Below are positions 28,355 through 41,024 of a stretch of DNA of 64,000 nucleotides, one piece after another. Origin of the DNA: Pelagerythrobacter rhizovicinus (GTDB lineage Bacteria; Pseudomonadota; Alphaproteobacteria; Sphingomonadales; Sphingomonadaceae). The notes beneath the pieces were generated by a model. It made no database searches and was not told where the DNA came from. It saw only the letters and a list, made by a program, of their open reading frames with translations. Every line of letters begins with the position of its first letter. The first letter of the stretch is position 1. The stretch is from the NCBI RefSeq assembly GCF_004135625.1, contig NZ_SDPV01000001.1, positions 1,114,501-1,178,500 on the forward strand, read 5' to 3'. A program made the translations under genes and the position numbers.

Positions 28355-29671
28355 ATGCGTTTCCAACTGCTCGCCGGCGCTGCGGCGCTGTGCTTATTCG
28401 CCCCGGTTCCGGCCATCGCGCAGGATCACGGCCATCATTCGCCCTCCGAAGAGGAGACAGGCCCCGCGCAGGAGACCGATCACGCTGCGATGGGCCACGC
28501 GATGGCCGAGCCCGACGCCGATCATCCAGGCATGGACCATCATGGCGGCGAGGGCTCGGGCACCTCGCGCCTTCCGGCCAACGAGATCATGCGTCACGGC
28601 GCCATGGTCGATCTCGGAAGCGACGCGACGTTGATGCTCCATGGCTTCGTCTGGCCGGTTTACACCGATCAGACAGGCCCGCGCGGTGACGACAAGTTCT
28701 ACGTTCAATCGATGGCCATGGCCACCGTCGAGAAGCCGTTCGAAGGCGGCAAGCTGACGCTGCGCACGATGATGAGCCTCGAGCCCGCGATGCGGCACGA
28801 CGGGTATCCCAATCTCTTCGCGACGGGCGAAGTGGCCTATGGAGAACCGCTGGTCGACCGCCAGCATCCCCACGACCTGTTCATGGAACTCGCCGGCAAG
28901 GTCGATTTCGACATAGGCGAAGACACGACGGCATTCCTCTACGGCGGACCGGTGGGCGAACCGGCGCTCGGTCCGAGCGCCTTCATGCACCGCGCAAGCG
29001 CGCGCTATAACCCCGAAGCCCCGATCACCCACCACTGGTTCGATTCGACGCACATCACTTACGGCGTGATCACCGCCGGTCTGGGCGGACCGCAATGGCA
29101 GATCGAGGCGAGCGCCTTCCGCGGCCGCGAACCCGACGAATACCGCTGGAACATCGAGAGTCCGAAGCTCGATTCATGGAGCGTCCGCGCCAGCTTCGCG
29201 CCCTCCCCGACCTGGCTTCTCCAGGCGAGTTACGGACAGATCGACGAACCGGAAGAACTGCACGGGGGCGAGGACGAACATCGCACGACCGCCTCCGTCC
29301 ACTACAATGACGGCCGCGGCTTGTCGGCCATGGCTGCCTTCTCCGCCAAGAACCGCCAGCCTGGCGACACGCTGACCGCCTGGCTCGGCGAAGTGAACTG
29401 GGACATCACCGGCCGCCATACGCTGTTCGGACGGGTCGAGAACGTGAAGAACGACGAGCTCTTTCCCGATCATTCGGATCCGTTGCATGGCACGCCGTTC
29501 CGCGTGACGAAGTTCCAGGCCGGCTATGCCTATCGCCTGCCTCTAGGACCGGTGAATGTCGCGCTCGGTGGCAGCATTTCGGCTTTCGCAAAGCCCGATG
29601 CGCTTGACCCCTATTACGGAAACAGTCCCATGGGCTACACGGTCTTCGCCCGATTCAGCCTGGGGGATTAG
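28355..29671 (+). CDS. His/Met-rich outer-membrane beta-barrel protein
   Basis: A 438-residue exported protein. The signal ends around AIAQ (residue 23). Residues 24-70 are packed with His and Met (DHGHH, HPGMDHHGG), a metal-binding style. The rest alternates polar and aromatic residues in strands and ends in FARFSLGD, as in outer-membrane barrels. It lies 13 nt after the redox membrane protein gene and is probably under the same mer-type promoter. Similar proteins occur with copper genes. It could move or sequester metal at the outer membrane; the exact function is not known. Confidence 0.75.
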   Translation: MRFQLLAGAAALCLFAPVPAIAQDHGHHSPSEEETGPAQETDHAAMGHAMAEPDADHPGMDHHGGEGSGTSRLPANEIMRHGAMVDLGSDATLMLHGFVWPVYTDQTGPRGDDKFYVQSMAMATVEKPFEGGKLTLRTMMSLEPAMRHDGYPNLFATGEVAYGEPLVDRQHPHDLFMELAGKVDFDIGEDTTAFLYGGPVGEPALGPSAFMHRASARYNPEAPITHHWFDSTHITYGVITAGLGGPQWQIEASAFRGREPDEYRWNIESPKLDSWSVRASFAPSPTWLLQASYGQIDEPEELHGGEDEHRTTASVHYNDGRGLSAMAAFSAKNRQPGDTLTAWLGEVNWDITGRHTLFGRVENVKNDELFPDHSDPLHGTPFRVTKFQAGYAYRLPLGPVNVALGGSISAFAKPDALDPYYGNSPMGYTVFARFSLGD

Positions 29672-29672
29672 A

Positions 29673-30137
29673 ATGCTGTACTACGAGGATATCGAAGTCG
29701 GCGCGAAGCAGAGCTTCGGACGCTATGAGGTGACGCGCGAGGAAGTGACCGACTTCGCCTCCAAGTACGATCCTCAACCCTTTCATCTCGACGACGAGGC
29801 TGCAGCGAAGACGCATTTCGGGCGTCTCTCCGCCAGCGGATGGCATACCTGCGCGATGACCATGGCGATGCTGGTCGAGAACATGAAATCGCAGACGCAG
29901 GCGGGGCTCGGCTCGCCCGGAGTCGATCAGCTCAAGTGGCTGCGCCCTGTCTATCCGGGCGACACACTGCGGTGCGAAACCGAAGTCATCGAAAAGCGTC
30001 GCAGCAAGTCGCGGCGCGACATGGGGTTGTTCAAGTCGCGCGTGCGCGTTTTCAATCAGGACGGCACGCCGGTACTGGAGATGACGTCGAACGGCCTTAT
30101 CACCGTTCGCGAGCCGGAGGCGCCGATCGAGGACTAG
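29673..30137 (+). CDS. MaoC family dehydratase
   Basis: A 154-residue hot-dog-fold (R)-hydratase. YDPQPFHLDDEAA carries the catalytic Asp33 and His38; ASGWHTCAMTM and GSPGVDQLKWLRPVYPGDTL are typical. The ATG follows the preceding stop by one nucleotide, with GGGGGA as ribosome site. It hydrates enoyl-CoA-type substrates; which one is unclear, and its position after the metal genes looks incidental. Confidence 0.88.
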   Translation: MLYYEDIEVGAKQSFGRYEVTREEVTDFASKYDPQPFHLDDEAAAKTHFGRLSASGWHTCAMTMAMLVENMKSQTQAGLGSPGVDQLKWLRPVYPGDTLRCETEVIEKRRSKSRRDMGLFKSRVRVFNQDGTPVLEMTSNGLITVREPEAPIED

Positions 30138-30141
30138 CGGC

Positions 30142-30660
30142 TCACGCCCCGCATTCTGCGGTCCCCGTCTCTGCATAGACGGTCTGGTCGCGCGCGTTGC
30201 GCAACTCGATGCGGGCAGGGAAGTCGACAGTCTCCGTGCCGCTCTGCCTGCCCTCCTCGCTCGCGATATCGAGGACCATCACATATTCCTTGCCGTCGTA
30301 CTTGCCGCGCGCGCCAAGCGGCAACGCAGGGCTGCCCGCATCGGGAGCAAGGCGGTGCAGATCGCCATCGATCTTGATGTAAGCGGCGCGTTCGCTGGCC
30401 AGCGCCAAGACGCCTTCACCGTCCGGCGCGCGTGCCGGTTCGCCGGCAGACATAAAGCTGCATCCTGCGCCCGACAGGTTATATCGCTCGATGTCTTCGA
30501 ACAGGATGATCTCGGGCGTCACCGGCGCTGGCGGCACGATCTGTGCAGCCTCGACCGACGCGATGGCGTGCTCTTCGGCCGCCTCCCGTTGTGCCGGGGT
30601 AAGCTCGGGTTCGCCGCAGGCGGCGAGCAGGAGGGGGAAAAGCGCGGCGACCCGTTTCAT
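30142..30660 (-). CDS. Hypothetical lipoprotein
   Basis: 172 residues. MKRVAALFPLLLAAC is a clear lipoprotein signal with Cys15. The mature part has the segments EDIERYNLSGAGCSFM and GKYDGKEYVMVLDIA and ends with a Cys near the C terminus (AECGA), so a disulfide is possible. No family recognised. It starts one nucleotide past the mutL stop and is probably co-transcribed with it. It is convergent with the MaoC gene, 4 nt apart. Confidence 0.75.
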   Translation of the reverse strand: MKRVAALFPLLLAACGEPELTPAQREAAEEHAIASVEAAQIVPPAPVTPEIILFEDIERYNLSGAGCSFMSAGEPARAPDGEGVLALASERAAYIKIDGDLHRLAPDAGSPALPLGARGKYDGKEYVMVLDIASEEGRQSGTETVDFPARIELRNARDQTVYAETGTAECGA

Positions 30661-30661
30661 C

Positions 30662-33709
<3,048 letters not shown>

Positions 33710-33719
33710 GGGGAGAGAT

Positions 33720-34625
33720 ATGGCGCCGCCTTCGTCACGGCGCTCGAGCTATTCGCGCAGGGCGCAATATGGGGTCTTTACCGGCTACGTGATTGCCGGG
33801 GTCGGTGCGCTGATCGGCGCGATCCTGCTCGCTCTCTCGCTCTGGCGGCCTGCAAGCTTCAACGGCCCGCGCACCGTTGCGCAGGACGCAGTCGCCCCCG
33901 CCGCCGAAGCAAGCGCGGAAGTCCGGGCCGAAAGCCTGAACCTGATCGAGGCTATCCGCGGCTACTTGCGCGCGGGAAGCCAGAACGCCGAACTGAAGGA
34001 AGAAGTCGAACTCGCCCGCATCCGCCTGGCGGAAGCAGAAGCGATCAGGCGTGAGAACGCGCGCCTCAAGGCTCTGTTGGGTTTGGAGGAGGACGAGGAG
34101 GCGCGGCCGGTAACGGTCGCGCGGCTGATCGGGTCGACATCGGCCAGCGCACGGCGCTTTGCCTATCTCGGTGCGGGCCGTATCCACGGAGTTCGTGTGG
34201 GAATGCCCGTACGCAGTCCGCGGGGCATCGTGGGGCGGGTACTCGAGGTCGGACGACGCAGTTCGCGCGTTCTACTCCTTACCGACAGCCAAAGCGTCCT
34301 GCCGGTCCGGCTCGCCGACGGCAACGTCGTCGCCTATGCTGAAGGCCGCGGCGATAGCATGCTGCGAATCCGCTTGATCAACCTCGGCATCAACCCGCTG
34401 AAAAAAGGCGACGTTTTCGTGACCAGCGGCGCCGGGGGCTATTATCGGCCGGGTATCGCAGTCGCCATCGTTGCCGAGAAGACCGAAGATGGCGCGCTCG
34501 CTCGCATCATCAGTGACCCTGCCGCGACGGATTACGTTGCGGTCGAGCAGGTCTGGCAGCCCGAGGCGGTTCGCGCGGCCGCCACTCCGGTCGAACAGTC
34601 GGTTTCGGAAGCGAACGAGAACTGA
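33720..34625 (+). CDS. mreC: Rod shape-determining protein MreC
   Basis: A 301-residue bitopic protein: one membrane helix at about 20-42, a coiled coil at about 70-115 (ELKEEVELARIRLAEAEAIR), then the periplasmic beta domain with RSPRGIVGRVLEVG. It joins MreB inside to the synthases outside. GGGGAGAGAT precedes the ATG. It ends in a 1-nt overlap with mreD. Confidence 0.93.
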   Translation: MAPPSSRRSSYSRRAQYGVFTGYVIAGVGALIGAILLALSLWRPASFNGPRTVAQDAVAPAAEASAEVRAESLNLIEAIRGYLRAGSQNAELKEEVELARIRLAEAEAIRRENARLKALLGLEEDEEARPVTVARLIGSTSASARRFAYLGAGRIHGVRVGMPVRSPRGIVGRVLEVGRRSSRVLLLTDSQSVLPVRLADGNVVAYAEGRGDSMLRIRLINLGINPLKKGDVFVTSGAGGYYRPGIAVAIVAEKTEDGALARIISDPAATDYVAVEQVWQPEAVRAAATPVEQSVSEANEN

Positions 34626-35179
34626 TGGAGCGGGCCGATCCCAGATCGCGGCGGGATGCCTACGGCTCCCGCATCAACCGTGCGCACTCGCCGCTCCTCG
34701 CCTATGCAGTGCCATGGGCGACGATCCTTTTCGCCAGCGTCCTGCCGATGTTCCCGATCGCTTCGGCCGCGCCCATCGTGCCGCCGATCGGGCTGATGAC
34801 CCTCGTGGCTTGGCGCCTTGTGCGACCGGGTTTGCTACCCGTCTGGGCGGGATTTCCGCTCGGCTTGTTCAGCGATCTCTTCAGCGGACAGCCGTTCGGC
34901 AGCGGCGTCCTGTTGTGGTCCCTGGCCCTGATCGCGATCGAGGCCATCGAAACGCGTTTCCCCTGGCGCAGCTTCGTTCAGGACTGGTTGATCGCAGTTG
35001 CGATAGTGGCCTGCGACGTGGTCGCCGCGGCGTGCCTGTCGGGCGCCCGGCTTGCCGCTCCCCTGTTCGCCGCGCTCGTGCCCCAGGTCTTGTTGTCGCT
35101 GATGCTCTATCCCATTATCGCCCGGATGATCTCCGCTCTCGACCGCTTCAGGCTGCTGCGCGTCCGGATTCTCGGCTGA
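34625..35179 (+). CDS. mreD: Rod shape-determining protein MreD
   Basis: A 184-residue inner-membrane protein with about five or six helices. Sequence is poorly conserved in this family, but the position between mreC and the PBP2 gene, the length and the GLFSDLFSGQPFGSGVLLW segment support it. Start and stop overlap both neighbours by one base. Confidence 0.88.
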   Translation: MERADPRSRRDAYGSRINRAHSPLLAYAVPWATILFASVLPMFPIASAAPIVPPIGLMTLVAWRLVRPGLLPVWAGFPLGLFSDLFSGQPFGSGVLLWSLALIAIEAIETRFPWRSFVQDWLIAVAIVACDVVAAACLSGARLAAPLFAALVPQVLLSLMLYPIIARMISALDRFRLLRVRILG

Positions 35180-37221
35180 TGCTCGGCAGACGATCGCTGT
35201 TCCGGAAGGCTCCACCGGTGCAGGTCACTTCCGCCACGCTCGAAAACACATACGATCGGCGGAGCTTCGTGATCGCCGGCTTTGGCGCCGGGGTCGGTGT
35301 GCTGCTGGCAAGCCGGATGAGCTATATCGCGATCGCCGAGAACGAGAAGTATGCGACGGAAGCGGAAAGCAACCGCGTCAACCTGTCGCTCATTCCGCCT
35401 CGCCGTGGCTGGATCGTCGATCGCAATGGTGCGCCCCTGGCTTCCAATCGCGCCGACTTTCGTGTCGACGTGATCCCCGAGCGGATGACTCGCCCCGAGG
35501 AGGAACTGGGGGTCATCCGCGATGTGCTTGGCCTGGACAGCGCCGCAATGGCGGATCTCCGCGAACGCATCGACCGAACGCGCGGCTTTCGACCGGTGGA
35601 GATCGCAAACGGCCTCTCCTACGAACAATTCGCCGCCTTGAGCGTGCGGCTGCCCAATCTTCCGGGGGTCGTGCCGCAGCGCGGCTATTCGCGTTATTAT
35701 CCGACCGGACCGGCGGTAGGCCACCTGCTCGGCTATGTCGGTGCAGCGTCTGCCGAAGAATATGAGGAAGAGCGCAACCCGCTGCTGATCACGCCTGGAT
35801 ACAAGATCGGCAAAGACGGGCTGGAGAAGCAGTTCGAACAGCGCCTGCGCGGCGTGCCGGGCGCCCGGCGAGTGGAGGTGACAGCCACTGGCCGGATCGT
35901 GCGCGACCTCGAGACGCGCGAGGATGTGCAAGGTAAGCCGGTCATGCTGACTATCGATGGCCCGCTCCAGGATTATGCAGCGCGCCGCATCGGACTCGAA
36001 TCCGGGTCCGTCGTGGTCATGGATTGCCGCACCGGCGACGTGCTGTGCATGGCCTCCATGCCGAGCTTCGATCCCAACAGCTTCTCCGACGGCATCGGTC
36101 GAGTCGAATATGCCATGCTGCGCGACGACGAGCGGGTGCCGCTGCGCAACAAGGTGCTGAAGGGGCTCTATCCTCCGGGTTCGACAGTGAAACCGATGGT
36201 GTCGATGGCGCTCTTGCGTGAAGGCGTCGACCCCGAGGAGACCGTATACTGCGGCGGCGGCTTGCGGGTGGGCAACCGCGTTTTTCACTGCTGGCAGCGC
36301 CGGGGCCACGGTCAGGTAAACATGGCGAAGGGCATCTATCAAAGCTGCGACGTCTATTTCTACCACCTGGCGCAGCGCATCGGCATGGATCCGATCGCGG
36401 CAATGGCGCGCCGCTGCGGCATGGGGCAGGAATTCGACCTGCCGGTGCTGAGCCAGTTCTACGGCACGGTGCCCGATCCGGCATGGAAGCTCGAGAAGTA
36501 CGGCACGAAGTGGCAGGCCTACGACACGGTCAACGCCACGATCGGCCAAGGCTACATGCTGGCAAACCCCCTCCAGCTCGCGGTGATGGCCGCGCGGCTG
36601 GCGAGCGGGCACCATGTCGAGCCGCATCTGTTGTTGGGCGAATCCGAAGGGGAGTTCCCCCCCGCCGACTTTGCCGACGAGCACGTCGCGCTGGTGCGCA
36701 AGGCCATGAGCGATGTGGTCAACGGACCCGGCACCGCCGGCCGGGCAAGGTTGCCGCTTGAAGACGTGCTGATGGCGGGCAAGACGGGAACCGCGCAGGT
36801 CGTGTCGCTCTCCCGCTCCGATGGCCGCTCGGGTCCATGGAAATATCGCGACCACGGCCTGTTCATCTTCTTCGCGCCCTACGACAACCCACGCTACGCC
36901 GGGGCGGTGGTAATTGAGCACGGGGGCGGGTCGGGCGCGGCCTATCCCATCGCGCGCGACGTGACGACCTTCCTGTTCGACCCTCAAAAAGGGATGGAAG
37001 CTCTCCACGCGCTGGAGGCGCAATGGGGTGGCACCGCGCAGGAGCGCCTTGCCGCACGGTACGCCGACTATGCCTCCCGCGCGGGCGAGGCGGCGCCGCC
37101 CGTGCCGCGGCGTGAGGAGGACATTTTCGCGCGCGTAGATGCGGAGGCGCGCGCCGCCGCCATGATTCCGGTGACCGCGGCAACCGACGCTGCCGTCAAC
37201 CGCTCGGACGCACCCGAATGA
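35179..37221 (+). CDS. mrdA: Penicillin-binding protein 2 (elongasome transpeptidase)
   Basis: A 680-residue class B PBP. One N-terminal membrane helix (about 30-50), the pedestal region with RRGWIVDRNG, then the transpeptidase: Ser335-TVK338, Ser389-Cys-Asp391 and KTGTA from Lys535. It cross-links peptidoglycan with RodA during elongation. The last 50 residues are a low-complexity Ala/Glu/Arg tail beyond the domain. It overlaps mreD by one base and rodA by four. Confidence 0.95.
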   Translation: MLGRRSLFRKAPPVQVTSATLENTYDRRSFVIAGFGAGVGVLLASRMSYIAIAENEKYATEAESNRVNLSLIPPRRGWIVDRNGAPLASNRADFRVDVIPERMTRPEEELGVIRDVLGLDSAAMADLRERIDRTRGFRPVEIANGLSYEQFAALSVRLPNLPGVVPQRGYSRYYPTGPAVGHLLGYVGAASAEEYEEERNPLLITPGYKIGKDGLEKQFEQRLRGVPGARRVEVTATGRIVRDLETREDVQGKPVMLTIDGPLQDYAARRIGLESGSVVVMDCRTGDVLCMASMPSFDPNSFSDGIGRVEYAMLRDDERVPLRNKVLKGLYPPGSTVKPMVSMALLREGVDPEETVYCGGGLRVGNRVFHCWQRRGHGQVNMAKGIYQSCDVYFYHLAQRIGMDPIAAMARRCGMGQEFDLPVLSQFYGTVPDPAWKLEKYGTKWQAYDTVNATIGQGYMLANPLQLAVMAARLASGHHVEPHLLLGESEGEFPPADFADEHVALVRKAMSDVVNGPGTAGRARLPLEDVLMAGKTGTAQVVSLSRSDGRSGPWKYRDHGLFIFFAPYDNPRYAGAVVIEHGGGSGAAYPIARDVTTFLFDPQKGMEALHALEAQWGGTAQERLAARYADYASRAGEAAPPVPRREEDIFARVDAEARAAAMIPVTAATDAAVNRSDAPE

Positions 37222-38333
37222 ACTCGGTGATCCCCGCCCCTATCGCACGGCAGCCGTGGTCGATGCTGCTTCCGCTCATCGTGCTCGTCTGCTTCGGCGC
37301 GATGGTTCTGTTCTCGGCGGCGGGCGGCCATTGGCAACCATTCGCAACATCGCACCTCATTCGTTTTGCGGTGTTTCTCCTGATGGCCTCGGTCATGACC
37401 CTCTTCCCGCGCGACTTGGTGCGTTTCGTATCCTATCCTGTATATGCTCTGCTCCTCGTGCTGCTGGTTGCGGTGGAAGCGATCGGCGCGGTTGGGGGAG
37501 GCAGCCAGCGCTGGCTCGATCTCGGCGTGATCCAGCTGCAGCCTTCGGAGCTCATGAAGCCCGCAATCGTCCTCGTCCTCGCCCGGTTCTACAGCGGGCT
37601 TCCGTCGGGGATGATCACGAGCTGGCGTGCGTTGGTGCCGGCGGCGGTCTTGATCGCCATGCCGGTCGGCTTGGTGCTACTACAGCCCGACCTCGGCACC
37701 GCTCTCTCCATCATGTTCGGCGGCGTGGTGGTGATGTTCCTGGCCGGATTACCGATGCGCTGGTTCATTTCCGGTGGTGTGGCTGCCTTGGTAATCGCCC
37801 CGATTGCCTACTTCTTCGGTCTGCACGACTATCAGCAGCGCCGGGTAACCACCTTCCTGAACCCCGAGAGCGACCCGCTCGGTGCCGGCTACCACATCAC
37901 CCAGTCGAAGATTGCGATCGGCTCCGGCGGACTGTTTGGCAAGGGTTTCAACGAAGGCTCGCAAAGCCACCTCAACTATCTCCCGGAACCGCACACCGAT
38001 TTTGTCTTCGCCACGATGGCGGAGGAATGGGGCCTCCTCGGCGGATTGATGGTGATCCTGATCTACGGGCTCATCATGCGCTGGGGCCTCAGCGTCGCGC
38101 GCAAGTCGCACGATCGCTTCGCCAAGCTGCTCGCCTCGGGCATGGTGGCGACGATGTTCTTCTACGTCGCAATCAACCTCATGATGGTCATGGGGCTCGC
38201 GCCGGTGGTTGGCATTCCCCTTCCCTTCATGAGCCATGGCGGATCGTCAATGATGACGAACATGATCTGCATCGGCACGCTGATGATGGTGAACCGCTGG
38301 AACAGTCGCGCCCCGCGCAGCCGGTTGAGCTAG
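37218..38333 (+). CDS. rodA: RodA peptidoglycan glycosyltransferase
   Basis: A 371-residue SEDS protein with about ten helices. GGGSQRWLDLG, LQPSELMKPA, LVLLQPDLGTALSI and LPFMSHGGSSMM are the family blocks; the Asp of QPDLGT is the essential catalytic residue in this family. It polymerises lipid II with PBP2. It is the last gene of the rod operon, overlapping mrdA by ATGA, and is followed by the tRNA-Lys gene. Confidence 0.96.
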   Translation: MNSVIPAPIARQPWSMLLPLIVLVCFGAMVLFSAAGGHWQPFATSHLIRFAVFLLMASVMTLFPRDLVRFVSYPVYALLLVLLVAVEAIGAVGGGSQRWLDLGVIQLQPSELMKPAIVLVLARFYSGLPSGMITSWRALVPAAVLIAMPVGLVLLQPDLGTALSIMFGGVVVMFLAGLPMRWFISGGVAALVIAPIAYFFGLHDYQQRRVTTFLNPESDPLGAGYHITQSKIAIGSGGLFGKGFNEGSQSHLNYLPEPHTDFVFATMAEEWGLLGGLMVILIYGLIMRWGLSVARKSHDRFAKLLASGMVATMFFYVAINLMMVMGLAPVVGIPLPFMSHGGSSMMTNMICIGTLMMVNRWNSRAPRSRLS

Positions 38334-38429
38334 AGCGAAAAAATCGCCCTTTTCATGTTCGAGGAGATCGCTATATGCAGCGCCTCCCGAGTCGGACGGT
38401 ACCTTCGGTCCGGCAGTCTGACGGGATGT

Positions 38430-38508
<79 letters not shown>

Positions 38509-38957
38509 TCTCAACGACCTAAGTCAGTCTCGGGTCTGACTTCACGCCTCAAGGTGCGATCTAGGTAGCGCTGATCTGGGACGAAGTGAGCCGTTATCGA
38601 GCTGACTCGAACAATCCGTGCTGCGATGCAGGACCACGCGCCAAACCAGATTCTAGGCTTCCGTGCGGAAAGCCTACCGGTACCTCCGGAAGCGAAGCTG
38701 ACCGGTGATGTTCCTTCGGCCCTACCCTCGAACGCGCCCATCTCAGGCTTTTGTAGTATGAGCATGAGGTGCGCTCTTTCACGAAATGTCGGGACTCAAG
38801 TGACTATCATCAACCAGCGGCACTTCGAGTGAATATGCTGCAAAGCATGGCCTCTTCCTCGCTGGCCACGGCAAACTGAAAGCAACTCGCCTACCCCCGT
38901 AGGTCTAGGTGCTAGTGGCCTGGCATCACCTCGCTTGAGCGCAGGGGGCACCAATTC
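38509..38957. other. Left end of island, no gene recognised
   Basis: About 450 nt after the tRNA. Short frames exist on both strands, but none has a good ribosome site with a family-like product. The sequence is less GC-rich than the core. Confidence 0.45.
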
Positions 38958-39575
38958 GTGTTCCAAGCGTCATTCGCCCGTGCACGCCCGGCTTCTCCAG
39001 TTCGTCGCTCAACTGCGCGCCAGCTACTGTTCGTGCCCAGCCTGATGGCGACCCCGGCCGTTGCGCTCGGAGCGTTGACCGTTTGGCTAGATGCCGCGCC
39101 CGCGGCCGGCTTGCTCGATGGCCTGAGCTGGTATCAGGCAGCAAAGCCGGATGGTGCCCGCGAGGTGCTGTCGACAATTGCCGGCTCGATGATCACAGTG
39201 GCGGGAGTGGTTTTCTCGATCACGATCGTCGCGATTTCCTACGCTGCCAGCCAATACGGCCCGCGGATTCGCACGAACTTCATGAGTGATCGGGGCAACC
39301 AGTTCACTTCGGGCACGTTCATTGCGACTTTCCTCTATTGCCTTGTGGTGCTGCGTACCGTGAAGAGCAGGGACGAAACCAGGACCAACGGCTATAACAT
39401 GTTCAATGCGACGCGCTGCTATCGGCTCAATGTCGGCTTGCGCAAATCCGTGGAGCTCTACGCGCGTGGAACCGATCTCGCCAACGAGTTGGCCTTTTCA
39501 CACACCTCGTTCGTGAAAGATCAATCGCCGCTTCGTGGGCGGAACATCGTTTTTGGAATGCGCCACCAGTTCTGA
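38958..39575 (+). pseudogene. DUF2254 membrane protein, truncated remnant
   Basis: The frame codes 205 residues. Residues about 25-135 match the N-terminal part of DUF2254 proteins: two membrane helices, SMITVAGVVFSITIVAISYA, then QYGPRIRTNFMSDRGNQFTS and GTFIATFLYCLVVLRTV. After TVKSRDE the sequence no longer fits the family, which is normally over 400 residues. A deletion or rearrangement has probably replaced the rest. No clear ribosome site was seen. Function of the intact family is unknown. Confidence 0.7.
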
Positions 39576-39667
39576 AGTAGGATGGAACTGATGGCCGTTG
39601 CGATTCACATACGATCTCGCGGGAACAGTCGTTATTCGAGCGTGCGCGCGTGCCCGCTAGCGGCCGC

Positions 39668-39877
39668 TCACGAACGAGCGCGAGCCTCGTCGCCGCGAAA
39701 GAGCGGAACGAGCTGCCACAGCGCCGACAGGCCCACCAGCACGTAGACAATTCGCGAGAGCATCGACATCTCTCCGAACAGTGCCGCAACGAGATTGAAG
39801 TCGAAGAGACCCACGAGCCCCCAGTTGAGCCCGCCTACGATTACCAGAATCAAGGTCACGATGTTTAGTATGCGCAT
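39668..39877 (-). CDS. DUF378 domain small membrane protein
   Basis: A 69-residue protein starting MRILNIVTLILVIVGGLNWG, with two membrane helices; GGLNWGLVGLF and SRIVYVLVGLSALW are the DUF378 signature. AAGGGAG eight bases before the ATG fixes the start at 39877. A GGAAC-N17-CGTT promoter lies directly upstream, so it should be induced in the general stress response. Its role is unknown. It looks intact although its neighbours are decayed. Confidence 0.88.
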   Translation of the reverse strand: MRILNIVTLILVIVGGLNWGLVGLFDFNLVAALFGEMSMLSRIVYVLVGLSALWQLVPLFRGDEARARS

Positions 39878-39899
39878 GAGATACTCCCTTCCCGGCAGC

Positions 39900-39925
39900 A
39901 ACGCACACTGGGCGGACGACGTTCC
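39900..39925 (-). promoter_or_regulatory. EcfG-type general stress promoter of the DUF378 gene
   Basis: On the minus strand GGAAC (39925-39921), 17 nt, CGTT (39903-39900). This equals the alphaproteobacterial EcfG consensus. The ATG follows 23 nt after the -10 element, with the ribosome site between. Confidence 0.75.
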
Positions 39926-40149
39926 GCGATTAGCGAATTGAATGCAGCGCTTGAGTAGCTGAACAGATGCAGAGGTGGGCGTTCGGCTGTATCGAAGGAG
40001 GCACACAGGAACTCAAGCCGAGCTTTGCAAGCGAATGTCCGCTCTCGCTCCGTCGGAATACCACACCTATTTGTCGACCAAGGCGAGGATCCGGTCGAAG
40101 GGCGGCCTTCAGGGTAGGCGGCGGCTCTCGTCACCCCGCTCGCACCGAC

Positions 40150-40599
40150 ACGGGGGGCGTCGTCCTGCCAAATCGATTGGCTCCGAAAGAGTACGTCGAA
40201 GTCAGTTTGGACACAGCGACTCTCAAGGGCGCGCAGTTGCAGCCGGCGGTGGCCGGAACTCGGACTCTTCCGCGGCCTAGCGAGGTGGAGATGGCCGATT
40301 TCCCGCTCGTGCTGACCGGCGAGATTGACGGCACCGTCTAGCTGACCGAGAATGGCACGCGGCGCGCGATCGGCAATGCCGTGGTCGAGCTCGTCGACAC
40401 AGCAGGCGAAGTTAGCAGTTCAGCGCGAAGCCCCAGCGACGGCTTCTAGGTGCTACTTGGAGGCAAGCCGGGGACGCACCACGTGCGCATCGCGCCAGCT
40501 CCGGTGCAGGAACTCCGAGTGTCCGCGGACAGGGGCGTCCTCGTGATGCCCTCCGACCCGGATTTCATCAGCGGAATTGATCTCCATCTGCGCAAGTAG
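40150..40599 (+). pseudogene. Remnant of a carboxypeptidase-regulatory-like domain protein
   Basis: One frame reads EYVEVSLDTATLKGAQLQP, FPLVLTGEIDGTV, AIGNAVVELVDTAGEV and SGIDLHLRK, the C-terminal region of large surface/usher-like proteins with a carboxypeptidase-regulatory-like fold. It is broken by TAG at 40339-40341 and 40447-40449, and ends at TAG 40597-40599. The N-terminal bulk is missing. It should not give a working product. Confidence 0.7.
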
Positions 40600-40723
40600 C
40601 AGCTTGCCGCTTCGCCTGGCCTCAACGCCGAGCCGATACAGATGTCCCGTAGTACTACCACTCCGCGCTTCGGGATGTTGAAAGCGCATGCGCGTAGCGA
40701 AGGCCAAGGAAGGAGGCGAGGCG

Positions 40724-41002
40724 ATGCCCCACATGCCTCTTGGTTGCTCCCCCTGGGCAACCCCTCCTTCCGAATCTCCTGAGGACGAGGGTGGATTGAG
40801 GTACAAGCTCATTTTCAAGCATCCAACGACATCCGAGAATCTCGTGTCATTGGACTTTGACGGTTCCGGCGAAGAAGCTGCCGTTGTCTTCCACAGGATT
40901 ATTGCCGGGTACCTGTCAGGCGAGCTCTGGCATGGTGGGACACTTGTCAAGATCCTCAAGCCGGATACGGCCCTCTTCAGCGAAAAAGAGGGGCGGCTTT
41001 AG
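40724..41002 (+). CDS. Small protein of unknown family, copy A (paralogue at 46766)
   Basis: 92 residues from the ATG at 40724, chosen because GGAAGGAGG ends 7 nt upstream. After about 24 flexible residues comes a compact block, LRYKLIFKHPTTSENLVSLD then GEEAAVVFHRIIAGYLSGELW, ending KILKPD. The block aligns with nearly the whole product of the gene at 46766-46960 on the other strand. I recognise no family and no motif of known function. No signal peptide or membrane helix. It lies left of the signalling genes. Confidence 0.7.
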   Translation: MPHMPLGCSPWATPPSESPEDEGGLRYKLIFKHPTTSENLVSLDFDGSGEEAAVVFHRIIAGYLSGELWHGGTLVKILKPDTALFSEKEGRL

Positions 41003-41024
41003 CTGGACTCGTTTGCCGACGTGC

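Noticed and set aside
38958-39575. DUF2254 frame as an intact gene
   Set aside because: Similarity stops after about residue 135, and the product is about half the family length.
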